Source of the DNA: Isoetes taiwanensis
Taxonomy: Eukaryota; Streptophyta; Lycopodiopsida; Isoetales; Isoetaceae
NCBI GenBank assembly: GCA_021234155.1
Contig: JAJEKV010000492.1
Coordinates: 64,001-128,000, forward strand
DNA: 64,000 bases
Reading direction: 5' to 3'
The notes beneath the pieces were generated by a model. The model had not been told where the DNA came from. It searched no databases and worked only from the letters and a program-made list of their open reading frames with translations. Numbering within the stretch: the stretch's first letter is position 1; the number at the start of each line of letters is the position of its first letter. The translations under genes and the position numbers were made by a program. Positions 47,041-58,480 of the stretch are shown piece after piece.

Positions 47041-49860
47041 TCCAACTCAAGATGGTGTGCAACATATTGAAAAGAGCAATTTCAATGAAAACCAACTCCT
47101 AGCAAGAATGTTGAAGAAAACAATTAGTCCCTCCATAGAGGGTGCAATGGAGGAACAAGAAGGTGAGAATCATGCACAAGTGCAACAAGGAAATAGTAGG
47201 CCAAGGAGTCATTGTGCTAGCGGATCCCCGGTCAAGCCAATTAATGATGAAAGGCTAGGGGAAGACAATATTGGTATTGCAATTTCTTTGTTGTCAAGCA
47301 ATTGGAGGTTCCTTGCATCATGGCATGGCCTATAAGTAGTGTTCAATTTGTGGAGGATTATATTTTTCCAGAGCCTGAGGTTGTTGGGGACAATGATTGT
47401 CTTGATATTGATCCATTGGCAGTTGGAACTCTAAACCTAGGCAAAAGGGGAGAAGTATCAGTTGCCAGACATTATCCTAGCAAAAGAGCCAAGTTGATTA
47501 GTAACACCAAACGTGACACAATGGCAAAGATTAGGGGCTCAGAGTGTTGTTGGAGTGGTTGTATGCAATTCTTTACAATAGAACAATTGGTGGAAGCAAG
47601 AGCCACTTTTCAAGAGTATACTGTTGATGAGAGGAGGACCTACATGTACACAATCTTCGAGCATGCACTTCTCGGGATGAAAGAAACCCAAACAAAAAGA
47701 TACCCTTTGCTAGGCAAATGGATATGTCCAAAAGCATGGCGTAATATCCATGCAATTCCAAGTTCTTCATGGCATAATTGGCAAAAACAGCAGAGGGGAA
47801 CAGGATTGCTTTACATGGAAATAATGGTTTGTTGAGACCAACAGCCTAGGATCTTAGTCGCCGTGGAGATATTTGAAAAATATATTGATTTTCAATGCCA
47901 TACAAAAAAAGAGGAAGGGATGAAAAGGGAAGAGCAGCTTGTTGAGAAAAGGTTACCATCACATTGTACTCGAAAAAAAAAAGAGTATTTTGGAAGAAGT
48001 TGAATTCCCTGCTCGAGAGTTGAGAATTCTTCCAATATCCCAACCTAGCTTTAGTAGGCTATGGAAGAAGCATTTCAATCATGTCACTATAGCAACAAAC
48101 AACTTTTGCAAAGTGCAATTTATGTGCTAAGTTGAAGGAGACTCTTGATAAGATCGTAAACAACCTAGTCAAAGGGCTAGGACAAGGGAGCATATGAAGG
48201 ACCATATGACTGACCAACTATCATGTAGATCATGTTATTGGATGTGGAGGACTTTATCCGCATTGGAACCTAATAACTATTTATGTATTATACATGACAA
48301 GATGGACCAAAGAAAAGACTTGTCTTCCACAATTCAAGTACATACCAAAGTCATGTGGAAGATCATACCCTTTTACAGATCTCAATGATTGGGGCAATCT
48401 TGCATGTATGGACTCAAACCTACTATGGCCATTTTAGTTTGGAGTTGTGGAGTGATGGTCCAGATTTTCATATTGGGAGTATCATGAGGTGTTTGAGAAA
48501 CTATGAAAATGGATACAATGGTCACCTCCGTGGACCCTCAACTAGCCACTACATAGAGCATTGTTAGATGGAAACCCTAACAATATTGAAAAAGTTCAAG
48601 AAGGCAAGGTTTAGGAAGCATGGGTCTAATGAACATGTTGGAGCTTCAACTTCACGTGAAGATCTACCCAAAAGGTTCAAGCTCAAGATCTACCCAAAAG
48701 GTTCCTCTTGCAACTTGATAATTGTCCGGCCAAAATAAGAACATGTGGATGTTTTCTTTCCTATCCTACTTCAACGGTGGGGATATTTGAAAAGAGTTAA
48801 TTTAGGGTTCTTATGCTCGGGCATACCCATGAGGATGTGGATGCATTATTTGGCAAATATAGTTGTACAATCACCAACTTTCCTAGGCTAATGGAAACTT
48901 TGAATGCACTACTCCAAACCCTATACCTTCTCTCATAGAAGAAGTGCCCATTGGAAGAGCTTTGTGGATGGTTATACATTGGATCTTGAAGGTCATTCAG
49001 GGCCCTGCCAGTTCACTTTTTGGGTGAGAGATGGGATTCCAATCTTCCAATGGAAGATGAGACCTTCGGAGGGAGGAGTGGAGAGGAGGGAGGAAATATG
49101 GTAGAGATGAGAATGGCAAGCCTATGATACCTCGGGTCAACCAAAAGCTCTAAAACCCTCTCAAGAAGTGAAGCAATTGGGATTGACTAAGGAAGGAATC
49201 CAAGACTATATAAAGCATTGGCAAACCAATCGGATGACACCAACCGTGCCTTGGTGGCTTAAGAAGGTGATTAACCCGTTGGGGAGATAGACACATCCTC
49301 GGATGAATTGAAAGAAGGGTGGTTGCCTAAAATTAGGTGGAAGACCTTAGCAGATCTTTGAGGATGTTGATGACACCATTAGTAGCATTGTGAAGCAATA
49401 TGCTCCTCCTCCTTCTCGACAAACACTATGTTGGTCCCTAAGAACAATAGGCCAAAAGTTTCTAGGCATGGATGCTTATGAACCTTCCAGCGACTTGGAA
49501 TGCCACCAATTTGTGGTAGTAAAGCCGGCCAGATTTAGATACATATCGGTGTGGTTGGGGTTCACTATCTCGATATTTGCAAAGAAGAAGGTAATATTAA
49601 CTTCAACCATGTGCGGGTAGAATGGTGGTGTCCAAAGCATCGGTTGACCAACGATCGGATAAAGAAAGGTACTCGATTGTTGGACAAAGAGATGGAGGAG
49701 AACCGAAAGTGATCCCGATCTTTGGCTAGACTATGAAAGTGTTTTTGTACTCATGGACTCCAAACACTATTCGGCTAGATCGCGAGAATTACAATACCAC
49801 CGGGATGTCAGGAAGAAGATTATGATATCATTGGGCTTGTTTGAAGAGAGTTGAATAACT
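47041..49860 (+). pseudogene. GHTHED (DUF7869-like) protein gene, broken
   Basis: Several frames together give a typical member of this large, transposon-associated family. An N-terminal piece (47057-47320) is followed by a Cys-containing domain, CCWSGCMQFFTIEQLVEAR (about 47540-47610). Next come KRYPLLGKWICPKAW (47695-47740) and FSRLWKKHFNHV with a CxxC-like FCK/LCAK segment (48050-48130). A HDKMDQ motif lies at 48295, and GHTHEDVDALFG at 48819-48854. The last two motifs carry conserved acidic and His residues that may form a nuclease-like centre; that is inference. The C-terminal pieces are visible to about 49850. At least six frame changes, and possibly introns, separate the parts. It is tail-to-tail with the related gene on the other strand. 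Confidence 0.6.
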
Positions 49861-49899
49861 ATGTAAATATTTTTCATCACATTTTTATGATATGGTGCT

Positions 49900-52800
49900 A
49901 TATTGTGAAATATTGACTATTTTGTAAATAATATGAGATTACATTTTCATACTTTTGAGGTGGTTTGTGTGAATTTGAATATGCTATAAAAAACATACAA
50001 TATGAAATTTGTCCCAAAATTAAGACATAATCCCAATTTAATTGAATGATGGTTAGTAGTTCTTGCTCTTTATCACATAATATGTGCTCAATCTCAGTTT
50101 TTTCACTAAAAAGACACGTCATTTCACAAGTGATGATGCTAATGTTGCCCTCAAAGAAGTCTATATTTGGACCACGTCTGCACTTATTATTGTCATTGGA
50201 GCACTTTAGGGACTCTGCTGCAAATTCTGCCCAATCTACCTTGTAAGCATTTGGAGCAACCTGGGCACGGACGGTATGAGACCATGCAAATGCTCGGGCA
50301 AACAATGTCTCACTTCTGAATTTTTAAGGCCTTTCTGGTACACTCGAAAGATGAGATCATGCAACTCGTCTTCAAATTGTGGCTGGATTTGCGAAACATG
50401 CAGTTTACCACCACGAAGATGGGACTTCCATACCATTTCAAATTCAACAAAGTTGCGTATTAAACGGGAGCAAATCATTGAAACGAGAGCAAAAGGAATA
50501 TTCCTCAAAGATTCCCTTTTTTTTTTACAAAAAGGGGGTAAAACGAGGTAAAAAAAAAGATGCATGAAATTCTATTTTGACCCCCAAATGACTAATTTTT
50601 TTGCAAACTAAAGAATTGACTTTTTTAAAGTGTCTTTTTTTCTTAGCAAATAGAATGTTCTTAAAGTATGTTTTAAGAGAGAAACTCTAATTTCGGAGGA
50701 TAAAATATTTAACAAAAATTGAAGTAAGTCCGTGGCGAAACTGTAGTATTCTCAAAATTTGAAGATAAAACTTCATATTCACATGCAAAATTTCTGATTT
50801 TTTCTAAGACTCGTTTATGTGCAAAAGTGTGAGGAGTGATGAGAGAGGGATCGGGGCGTCATCATATTCATTTATGCCATCGTCATCACCTTCACTTCTT
50901 TTCATTTGTCACTTTCGAGGAAGTGCTTGAGTTATCTTCCTCATCACTATCAACGAGACGATGAAGCATTGCCACCACCTTCTTCATTATCTTCTTCGTA
51001 ATTACAACAAGCTTTTTAAACAAATTGATAGTCCTCCGCGTAGATGATTGTCGATTTCAATTTAAAAATCATAGCACAATATAGTCCGTCATTAAGGTTC
51101 ATTTCGTCCCTACAACCCACCTTCTTGGACTTTCTCCCTTTTTCTTGGCTTCTCATTTCTAACTCATATCTACCTTCAAAAGCATTTTCTGAGCGTGTTG
51201 CAAGCCAATGAATCTTGAGTTTAGTGACTAAGCCTTCCTCCTTGATCGTGTTTGCTATCCGAGCGGTCGACCTTTGTCATCCTCCCTCAAATGGAAGAGC
51301 AATTAGCATACCTTTGGTAATTTCGTGATATTACCTTGAGGCTCATTCCTGCATCTTGGTCGAGGTACATGACTCGATCCTCCGATCCTCTTCATCTTCT
51401 ACGCAGTGCAAATGTAGCATTGCTTGGACCAAGCAGGCCGGGTTGATGGAAGGTGTGGGGGCCATTGAAATGGTTCTTGCAACCTGCTCTTAGAGCTATA
51501 TTTTGTACAACAATTTTACTTGTCGAGAAAGAAATTACTCCACCACATCCGGATCTTCTTCTAAGAAGTACTTAAAGCCCGAGGAAATTCCATTTTCAAT
51601 GGCTTTTAAGGATGACTCGGGTACTTTTCTTTCCCTTGGACTCCTTAGGATTTTTGAGAGGAAGTTGCTTTCAAAAGACGTTCTATGAAGGAAGTGTCCG
51701 GAATATATTTAAGGAAGCTGCATCCTCTGGTGGACTCCGGTCCTTAGTTGTGGTATACTTCTTCCCCTGAAGAAGCTTTGGCCATCCTTCAAGTAGAACT
51801 TGATGTGATGTTGAAAGGTGAGATCATTCAACTTGTTCACAACTTGTTCTCTGTTTGAACGTTGAGAGAAAACAAACTCTCTGAAATCATCTCTTTAAGA
51901 AGATCGACCATTGGAGTAGGAGTGTAAGAATCTTCAATAATTGAACTAAAGCAAAGACATAAAGCCTTCTTCCTTCTAAGGCGATAGAAAATCTGCTTGA
52001 ACATTTGATCAATCGATCATGAGTGTGGCCTACAAGTAAGAAACCGAGCTTCACTTTTCTAAAGATCCCTAGCTGCACTAACATGGCACAAGACGCAAAA
52101 GAGTGTTTGATTCTTGTTCTCCTTGTAGTATTGTCAAGTCGCGGAAAAAATGGTGGTAATTGCTCTTGCTCGCACGGGACCTTGTTAAGAATTGTAATTG
52201 TGAGGTTCGGGTCACCATGCAAGTTTGGATCGTCAAAATACATTGCACTTTAGACTTCCTTTGAAGACCATAGCTCCTACAAGGTGGACCTTAACAAAAC
52301 ATTCCTCTGGCACATCTTTAGGAATGTTCAAGAAATGTGGTAGAGTTGTTTTTTTGGTCCATTCCATCAATCACAAACGGAGACATGTATTGCGATGGAC
52401 GTTCAAGAGCTTTTTTTACGTGCTTGGCAAGCTTTCTTCTCTCTGCCGCTTGTTGTTCACGACAACGGCAAGGTTACGTTGCACAATATCGTAGAAGAAA
52501 TCAGGTCAAAGCATTTTCTTTAAAACAAGTGAGAGATTGGAGAACATGAGCTTACTTCTTCGACCCCTGTCTTTGCGGTTTCTCGTTGACTCTTTAATTC
52601 CGCACACCTTGAGCAAACAGACATTCTATGTTTTCTAGGAATTTTCACAAGACCGAATTCACTTTTCCACAGTCTGGTGAAGTGTGAGTAAGATGTGTGA
52701 AGCTGGAGTGCAAGTCTCTTTGTACTCATTAAAAACATCTTTTTGGTGATGTTATCGGTTAAATGATACATGTTGTTGTTAGGTAGCTTCTCACATGTTT

Positions 52801-53990
52801 CTCTAAAATATTTCTCCATCCATGACACACGGCCAAAGAAGGGCTTGCATGGTTACAACTCTTCTTGGTCCACAATGATCATCGATTCTTTGGATTTTTG
52901 TCCGATATTTTTATGTATTCTAGACATTCGGTGGACCCTAAGCGGTGGACAACCATAAAGCATTTACGGCAAACTTCTTCGGTTAATGTAGTGCAAGAAG
53001 GTGTTGCGGTCTGGTCTTACATGATAAGCTAAGTAGGCATTCAGTGCGCCAATGTCATGGAACGTAGTTGTCTCTAAGCGCTTTCGTAATTTAGCCATGC
53101 TAAACTGTTGATGCAACCCAATGAGCAGCATTTAGTTCTCAAAAGTCTCCTCATTTTGTGTTCATCCATAAGATTTCTTCTTCTTACAGAGGAGCACGCC
53201 CTCAAACCAAAATCCACCTTGAATTTCTTTGAAGGTTGGCTGGAGAACATGTAATCTCTTTGTTCCTCGTTGGTGTCTCATCTTCCGATGAAACTTCTAC
53301 TCACGGGGGTGACTTCCTCTCATCATGAGTGGTGTGTTTGTAGAGGAAAAGCGGACCCGCGTGAAGTTGTTCTGGGACAAGGCGAGTGGGTACAAGTGTT
53401 AAAGGATGGTGATGGCCCATAAGAGGTTGTGGCATGTTGTTCTTGTACCATCTTGAAAAGGAGTTCTTGCAAACATCTCCTTTAGAGCGGACTGGAATTC
53501 TACAAATCCATGTGTCACAACCGTTGTGTGAATAGGAGTGCATGCTGGGGCGTCGTCCTCATTTGTAGTGAAGTCCTGGTGAGAGAATTTGTAGTGAATC
53601 TCACAGTCTTCTTTACTCTGTGTTCCTTGTATGTTTGCATGAAGGGCGGCTACAAGCGGGGGGGGATAGCTTGTTCTTGAACAACCGCTTGTTGTGGAGC
53701 TTCTATAGGTGGTCGGGGGATGGAACAAAGGGGTGGTGGCAACATGTCTCAACGGGTGGTGATGCTTTGGAAGGAGATGCCGGTGTCGCCTCTGAGGACT
53801 TGGTGGCCCGGTTGGAAGGGTGGTGGAAGTCCATTCGTCTTTGGACTCGGTGTGTCTTCGAGAAGCAACAACGATGAAGTAGAGGTAGGAGTCAGAGAAT
53901 GCCGACGTTGTTCCCAAGCGTGTCCTCAGAACTAGACGAGCTTGAGACAACAAAAGGTGGTGGAAGCTTGTTCACGAAGCGGTTCGTCAT
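49900..53990 (-). pseudogene. second GHTHED (DUF7869-like) gene, broken
   Basis: On the minus strand a start at 53990 gives MTNRFVNKLPPPFVVSSSSS and an acidic Ser-rich N-terminus. Pro/His-rich and linker pieces follow (53953-53301). Then come a family core with FTRLWKSEFGLVKIPRKHRM and CSRCAELK (52740-52580), and a segment LPPFFPRLDNT followed by LVQLGIFRKVKLGFLLVGHT, with GHTHD at 52016-52030. This order (CxxC, then Asp-Asn, then GHTH) matches the plus-strand copy. Downstream frames (50565-50236 and 50305-49898) are unrecognised C-terminal or neighbouring coding. Palindromes of the unit B type (TATTCC-GAATACAC at ~54050, TTCTGGAATACAC at 54128) lie just upstream of the start, linking this gene to unit B. 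Confidence 0.55.
50040..50565 (-). CDS. unrecognised minus-strand frames downstream of the GHTHED gene
   Basis: Two overlapping frames of 135 and 109 codons appear continuous if one frameshift near 50270 is assumed. They contain MFARAFAWSHTVRAQVAPNA and VDWAEFAAESLKCSNDNNKC. This may be the C-terminal exon of the minus GHTHED gene or a separate gene. No domain is recognised. Confidence 0.3.
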
Positions 53991-54047
53991 CTTAACAACT
54001 GCAAAATAGTTAGGAGATTTGAGAAACTTTCTGTACTGCAGAGCTTT

Positions 54048-54190
54048 TCTTATTCCCGAATACACGCCCACGTAGTACAAGTAGAAGTTCCAGTACTAAT
54101 CAAGTGAAAGTCAAAATAAAAGCTATTCTGGAATACACAGGAGTAGGATAGTAAAGCTAAATGTATTCCGCTTCACATAGAAAAAGAGCA
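54048..54190. promoter_or_regulatory. unit B palindrome half-sites upstream of the minus-strand gene
   Basis: TTATTCCCGAATACACG (54050-54066), TATTCTGGAATACACAGG (54123-54140) and AATGTATTCCGC (54160-54171) are degenerate forms of TGTATTCCGGAATACA. They lie 60-180 bp upstream of the start codon of the minus-strand gene. Confidence 0.5.
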
Positions 54191-54379
54191 AGACAAGAAT
54201 GATACCTTTAAAAGGAAATTTCACGCCTTTCAAGCTATGTGATTCCAAATTTCCGAAGCCGAAGTCGCTGAATACTTTTGATTATAATATTCAGAGACTG
54301 TATTCTGATCCACATAGAGAAAACATGGAGAGGTGAGTAAGAAAGTACAACGTACAATCATTTGTGTGTCTGTTTCTTA

Positions 54380-54680
54380 TTCCCGAATACACTATCGCCT
54401 TCACTTGAAGGCGAAAGTGTATTCCGGAATACACTTTCGCCTTTGGAGTGAACGGAGTAGAGTAGCCCCGAATACACTTCGGGCCGAGACCTAAAGTGTA
54501 TTCCAGACGAAAGTGTATTCCGGACGAAAGTGTATTCCGGAATACACCTTCGCCTTTCCTCGAAGGCGAAAGTGTATTCCGGAATACACTTTCGCTTTCA
54601 CTTTCGAATAAAGTGTATTAAGGAATACACTTTCGCCTTTCCAAAGGAAGGGATAGTGTATTCGAATACACTTTTCGTGG
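54380..54680. repeat. palindrome array B1 (TGTATTCCGGAATACA)
   Basis: Perfect 16 bp palindromes occur at 54418-54433, 54531-54546 and 54573-54588, with variants at 54614-54629 and 54657-54670 and half-sites between. Most are extended by AAGGCGAAAG on one side and its inverse on the other, making hairpins of more than 30 bp. The array lies in the gap between the minus-strand GHTHED gene and the plus-strand methyltransferase gene. Confidence 0.88.
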
Positions 54681-54689
54681 TTTTTAGGT

Positions 54690-55260
54690 TTTAAAGGTTA
54701 CTTTTACTTGAGTTTTTAGTAATTTTTAGTTTTTTCCCGCTTTTAAAACATGTTCGGACACTTTTTTTGTCAAGATTGCGCGGTCTTTTTTTGGCATTTT
54801 TGTCCTCTTTTTGCCCTCTTTTTTCCCTTTTTGCAAGACATTTTGTATTATGGAATAGTTTTTTGCCACTGTTTTCTCTAACAAGGTCGTGTTTTGCACA
54901 CAATTTGTAATGCACAAAGGCGCAAAAGAAACAACACAAGAGGACCCTTAAAATCCCAACAAAACCGCACCCACGAGAAGGGTTGAGGCAATTGCGTACT
55001 GCTATCTCTCTAAAACTTCCAAACTCAATGGTTTTTACAAAGGGGTACATCCGAAAGTACAACACCTTTACTTTCCTACATGTCCGTCCTGAGCTGGAGC
55101 AAAAAGGAACGATGAGAGGGAATTTATGCGCATGGGCACCATCCAGCCGGAGTGAGTGAAGTAGCTGGGGAGTCCGTCAGCCGAGGAGACCGGTCTTTTC
55201 GGACATCCAAGGCTTTATTCATGTTGATGAAGCCTATTTTAGAGTGTTGAAAGTAAATCC
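54690..55260. other. intergenic region upstream of the unit B methyltransferase gene
   Basis: A T-rich stretch containing a minus-strand Lys-rich frame (55065-54691) with no recognisable motif. It is most likely promoter-distal spacer. Confidence 0.35.
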
Positions 55261-55264
55261 TCAG

Positions 55265-55280
55265 CCTCTATATATAAGTA
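55265..55280 (+). promoter_or_regulatory. TATA box of the unit B ParB-methyltransferase gene
   Basis: CTCTATATATAAGTATG is a strong TATA element, about 115 bp upstream of the first ATG (55390) of the coding pieces below. Confidence 0.5.
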
Positions 55281-55389
55281 TGTTTCTCACTACCTCAATA
55301 AGAGGTCGCCACGTGCCATCATTAACTACGCTCGAAATAATAACGAAGACTTCCCCTACAAAAGTCATCACAAGGGGAAGAGGATAACC

Positions 55390-58300
55390 ATGAGCCCGAA
55401 AAGGTGCATCATCACAACTGGGAGTCCATCACAACCAAGAAAAGCCACCGCCACCACCACCAAAGAAGCGGCAAAGGCCAAACATTGCCGCTTAAAGAGC
55501 CTAAAAAAAGCAAAGCGGCTTTAATTGCAATGAAGATGCTCCCCGAGGAACCTAAGAAGAAGAAGGGCAAGGGTAAAGCACCTGATGTTGCTATTAAGGA
55601 AAAAAAAGTTGATAAAACAGGTGAAAAAATGGAAGAGATTAACCTGCACAAGTTTGTGCAAGGTGTCATTTATTTGCCGGGTCACTTCAATGAAGCTTCC
55701 AAGAAAAATGAAGTTTGGTGAAAGGCCACTTCAGGTTCGCAAGATTTATGGCGATCACTTGAGGAACCCGAAGGACGTAATAAGGAGCAATCCAAATGCT
55801 CATGTGGCCCCAATAGTTGTCCTTGTTGACGGGGAGCGAGTAAAAAACCCCCAAGACTATGACGAGAAAACGCCGACACCTACACTCACTCACGCCTTGG
55901 GAGGAAATCATAGCTTCAAGGCAAGAAGGCAACTTTACAAAGAGAAGAAGAACCCAAGGTACCTCTCCGAGTCTCAAGGCCGTTTATTGTGGTCTTACCG
56001 ATGAAGAAGCAAAAATCGCTGCCAACACTCACAATGCCGATAACCCAGTACAAACCGAAGATGAGCCACGACAAGATCCGGTTTATGCAGGGAGTACATA
56101 ATTTTTAAGGAAAAGTACGGTGAGGACCTAAAGAAGCCTGACTTTTTCCTTGAGTCAAGGAAGCGTGTGCCATTGAATCTCCGCCGAATATGACGCAGAG
56201 GCCAATAAAAGCGATCTCTTATTGGCCACGATAACTGGTTCGATTAGCTTTTTAGAGATGGCAAGGTAAGCACAAACGTATTCGAATAGCAAATCAACTA
56301 TCCGACATGAAATCTTCTTGAGCATTTGGGAACTCCGTGACGAGATATTTACAATGTTTGAGCGAGGGGAGTTAAAGAGCAAGGGCAAGGGAGACAACCA
56401 AGAAAAAACCCCGGACGTGCCCAAAAGAAATGACCATTATAAATGCGAGAAATGCGGGGCTTCTCGAGCCACGAGCTTCCTGAGGCGGCTTCTCCAAAAA
56501 GTTGTTGATAAGGAGTTTAGCCTAGAAGAAATGTCAAAGGAATTGCACAAATAAGTTCTCTGACACAAACTTTACTCTTTGGATCTTAGATTCCCAAAAA
56601 CATCGGCTTAGATAGTGTATTCCAGAATACACATGCCTTCCTTCACACGGGCAATGTGTATTCCGGAATACACATTGCTTGTCTTTAGAAAAGCATTGTG
56701 TATTCCGGAATACACATTGCTCCTCTAAAGAAAGGCATGTACACATGCCTTTCTTTAGAGGAGCAATGTGTATTCCAGAATACATATTGCTCCTCTGAAG
56801 GAAGGCATGTGTATTCTGGAATACGCATGCGTTCCTTTAGAGAAGCAATGTGTATTCCGGAATACACAATGCCTTTCTAGAGACAAGCATTGTGTGTATC
56901 CTGTAACAGAACTATTTTCTGCATATTGTTTCGAGGTAGCATCACCAGTTAACCAGTTTGTATTCCAGAATACAAATAGCTTGCCTTTTATTTGTTTTCC
57001 TTTTACTTTGCCTTGATTCTTACTTTTAAACTCATTGTTTCCTTAACGTCTTGCAGCCAAAAGAACGTCATAACATGTCAAACATGTTTGATGGAGCAGC
57101 TAAACGTCGAGACATGGGAAAGGTGCAAGGAACTCTACCCAAATGCCACTTCCGACGAGCGCATTGTGCAATATGCACCAAATTTTGAGGGCTGGGTAAG
57201 TACTCTCAAAATTCCTCTTCTCTGCACAAACGATCTCTTGACAGTTGTTGTTATATTTTTCCTCAGAGCAAAAAGAAAAACAAAGACCTTCCCGAGGGCT
57301 TTATGAATTTGGTTAGAACAAGACGGAAGAGAGGTCGGATTGAAAAAGAAGAACTGTTGAGCGAGAACCATCAGACTACGGAGAGATTTTGCATGTTTGA
57401 TCAAAACAATTTATATTCAATCATTCATGGTGATTGCGTGAACCTTGTCGAACGGTTAAGCCCACGGGACTTTACTTTGGTTATTGCTGATCTTCCCTAC
57501 GGGTTTAAGCTTAAAGACAAAATAGATCGGCGACCCAGCCCTTCAAATTTTGAGTTTAATGCTTTCATTGATGGAATCAAAGCAGATCTCAACGACCAAA
57601 CATTGGCGTTTAGTTATGTTCCATTCGAGCATGCGACCGGCTTGGTAGAATCGGCTTTCAAAACCACTTTGGTTCTCCGGTTCGTGCAGGATATAAAACC
57701 TTGTGCGGTAAGTCTTATTCCGAATCACGATTACTTTTCTCTTTAATTCGTAGTGTATTAGGAATAGTATTTCGCTTTCGGGTTTTGAAGTGTTTTCTTG
57801 TTTTGCTAACATCACTTTAAATGTTTCACTAGGTACAAAAGCTTAACATCAACTACCATGGTGGAGGACCAAGGTTGCTCAGCAAGGTAGAGTACCTTCA
57901 TGTAGCTTATTGGAGTTTTGATGGGAAGAGGACCATGGAACACTTCAACTGCCGCTGTCAAAACTTTTTCAAACGCCCTAGAGTTTCCAGCGGTCTTCGT
58001 AAATTGCGAGAACCCAAGTGCACAAGGCGGGGATTGTGAATCACTACCAGAAACCACAAAAGCTCATCAACCATCTCACGGACATGTTCTCGCCCGTGAG
58101 ATTGGGTGCTTGATGCTTTCTCCGGTTCGGGTACTACTATCGCATGTGCACTTAAGAAGGGCCCGAACTGTGTAGCCGTGGATATTGACAAGGAGGGCGG
58201 TGCATTTTGTGAAGATGAGACCGGCTGCCTTACCTACTTTTCGGATGAAAATCAAGAGTTAGGGGCCAAGTCTTCATGACGATTATGCTAAACTAACGCC

Positions 58301-58480
58301 CCCGAGATACGACCTCCATTCTCGAGCTCACTAGAGGACGAGGCAACCTTTGCAGAGCTTAAAGGAGTAGCTTTAGCTACCATTCCAGAGGACAAGGAGG
58401 ATACAAAACTTAAGTCTCCATCAAAGGAGGCAGAGGCACGTTGCGAAGGACGAGACAGAGCAAAAAAAGAATGACGAGGA
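55390..58480 (+). CDS. unit B gene: ParB-like domain + N4/N6-type DNA methyltransferase, intron-containing
   Basis: This gene probably binds and methylates DNA. It opens with a Lys-rich, nuclear-type N-terminus (55404-55660). A ParB-like part follows: DHLRNPKDVIRSNPNAHVAP, then IVVLVDG, then ALGGNHSFKARRQL (55740-55945), then VYCGLTDEEAKIAANTHNAD (55980-56045), matching the ParB 'G-x-H-R' and 'A-D-N' segments. After linker exons with one CxxC (HYKCEKCGA) come the catalytic halves: YSIIHGDCVNLVERLSPRDF followed by IADLPYGF (DLPYG at 57489-57503, the DPPY motif), and VLDAFSGSGTTIACALKKGP (58106 on, the S-adenosylmethionine site), preceded by a KPQKLINHL segment. DPPY before FxGxG is the order of beta-class amino-methyltransferases. 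Introns with clean GT-AG ends (57197-57266, 57708-57832) show adaptation to a eukaryotic nucleus. Frame changes near 55700, 55978 and 58020 may be consensus errors or decay. The ParB-methylase pairing is known from phages and bacterial mobile elements. Confidence 0.7.
56555..57056 (+). other. putative intron of the unit B gene, holding palindrome array B2
   Basis: The downstream exon begins after CTTGCAG at 57056, and a GT is present at 56555. The upstream frame meets a TAA directly before this GT, so either the exon ends slightly differently, the stop is an error, or the ParB and methyltransferase halves are separate genes. Almost all of this interval up to 56975 is palindrome array. Confidence 0.45.
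56616..56974. repeat. palindrome array B2 (TGTATTCCGGAATACA)
   Basis: Seven 16 bp cores lie at 56616, 56657, 56699, 56769, 56810, 56851 and 56959, spaced about 40-108 bp. The centre reads CCGG, CCAG or CTGG. Flanks are AAAGGCAT/GCAAT-type arms with TCTAAAGA linkers, unlike the GGCGAAAG arms of array B1, so only the 16 bp core is conserved between the two arrays. Confidence 0.9.
57197..57266 (+). other. 70 bp spliceosomal intron
   Basis: GCTGG-GTAAGT at the left and TTTTTCCTCAG at the right, with a T-rich 3' half. It separates two coding pieces of the methyltransferase gene. Confidence 0.7.
57708..57832 (+). other. 125 bp spliceosomal intron in the methyltransferase domain
   Basis: GCG-GTAAGT at the left and TGTTTCACTAG at the right. 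A degenerate unit B palindrome (GTGTATTAGGAATAG, 57752-57766) lies inside. It divides the DLPYG half from the FSGSGT half. Confidence 0.7.

Noticed and set aside
54380-56974. Transcription terminators
   Set aside because: The hairpins are repeated many times, lie partly in an intron and are not followed by T runs. The genome is eukaryotic, so rho-independent terminators are not expected.
47041-58480. Bacterial or phage contamination as the source of the ParB-methylase gene
   Set aside because: The coding pieces are separated by clean GT-AG introns with T-rich 3' ends and are preceded by a TATA box. They lie in continuous plant transposon DNA.
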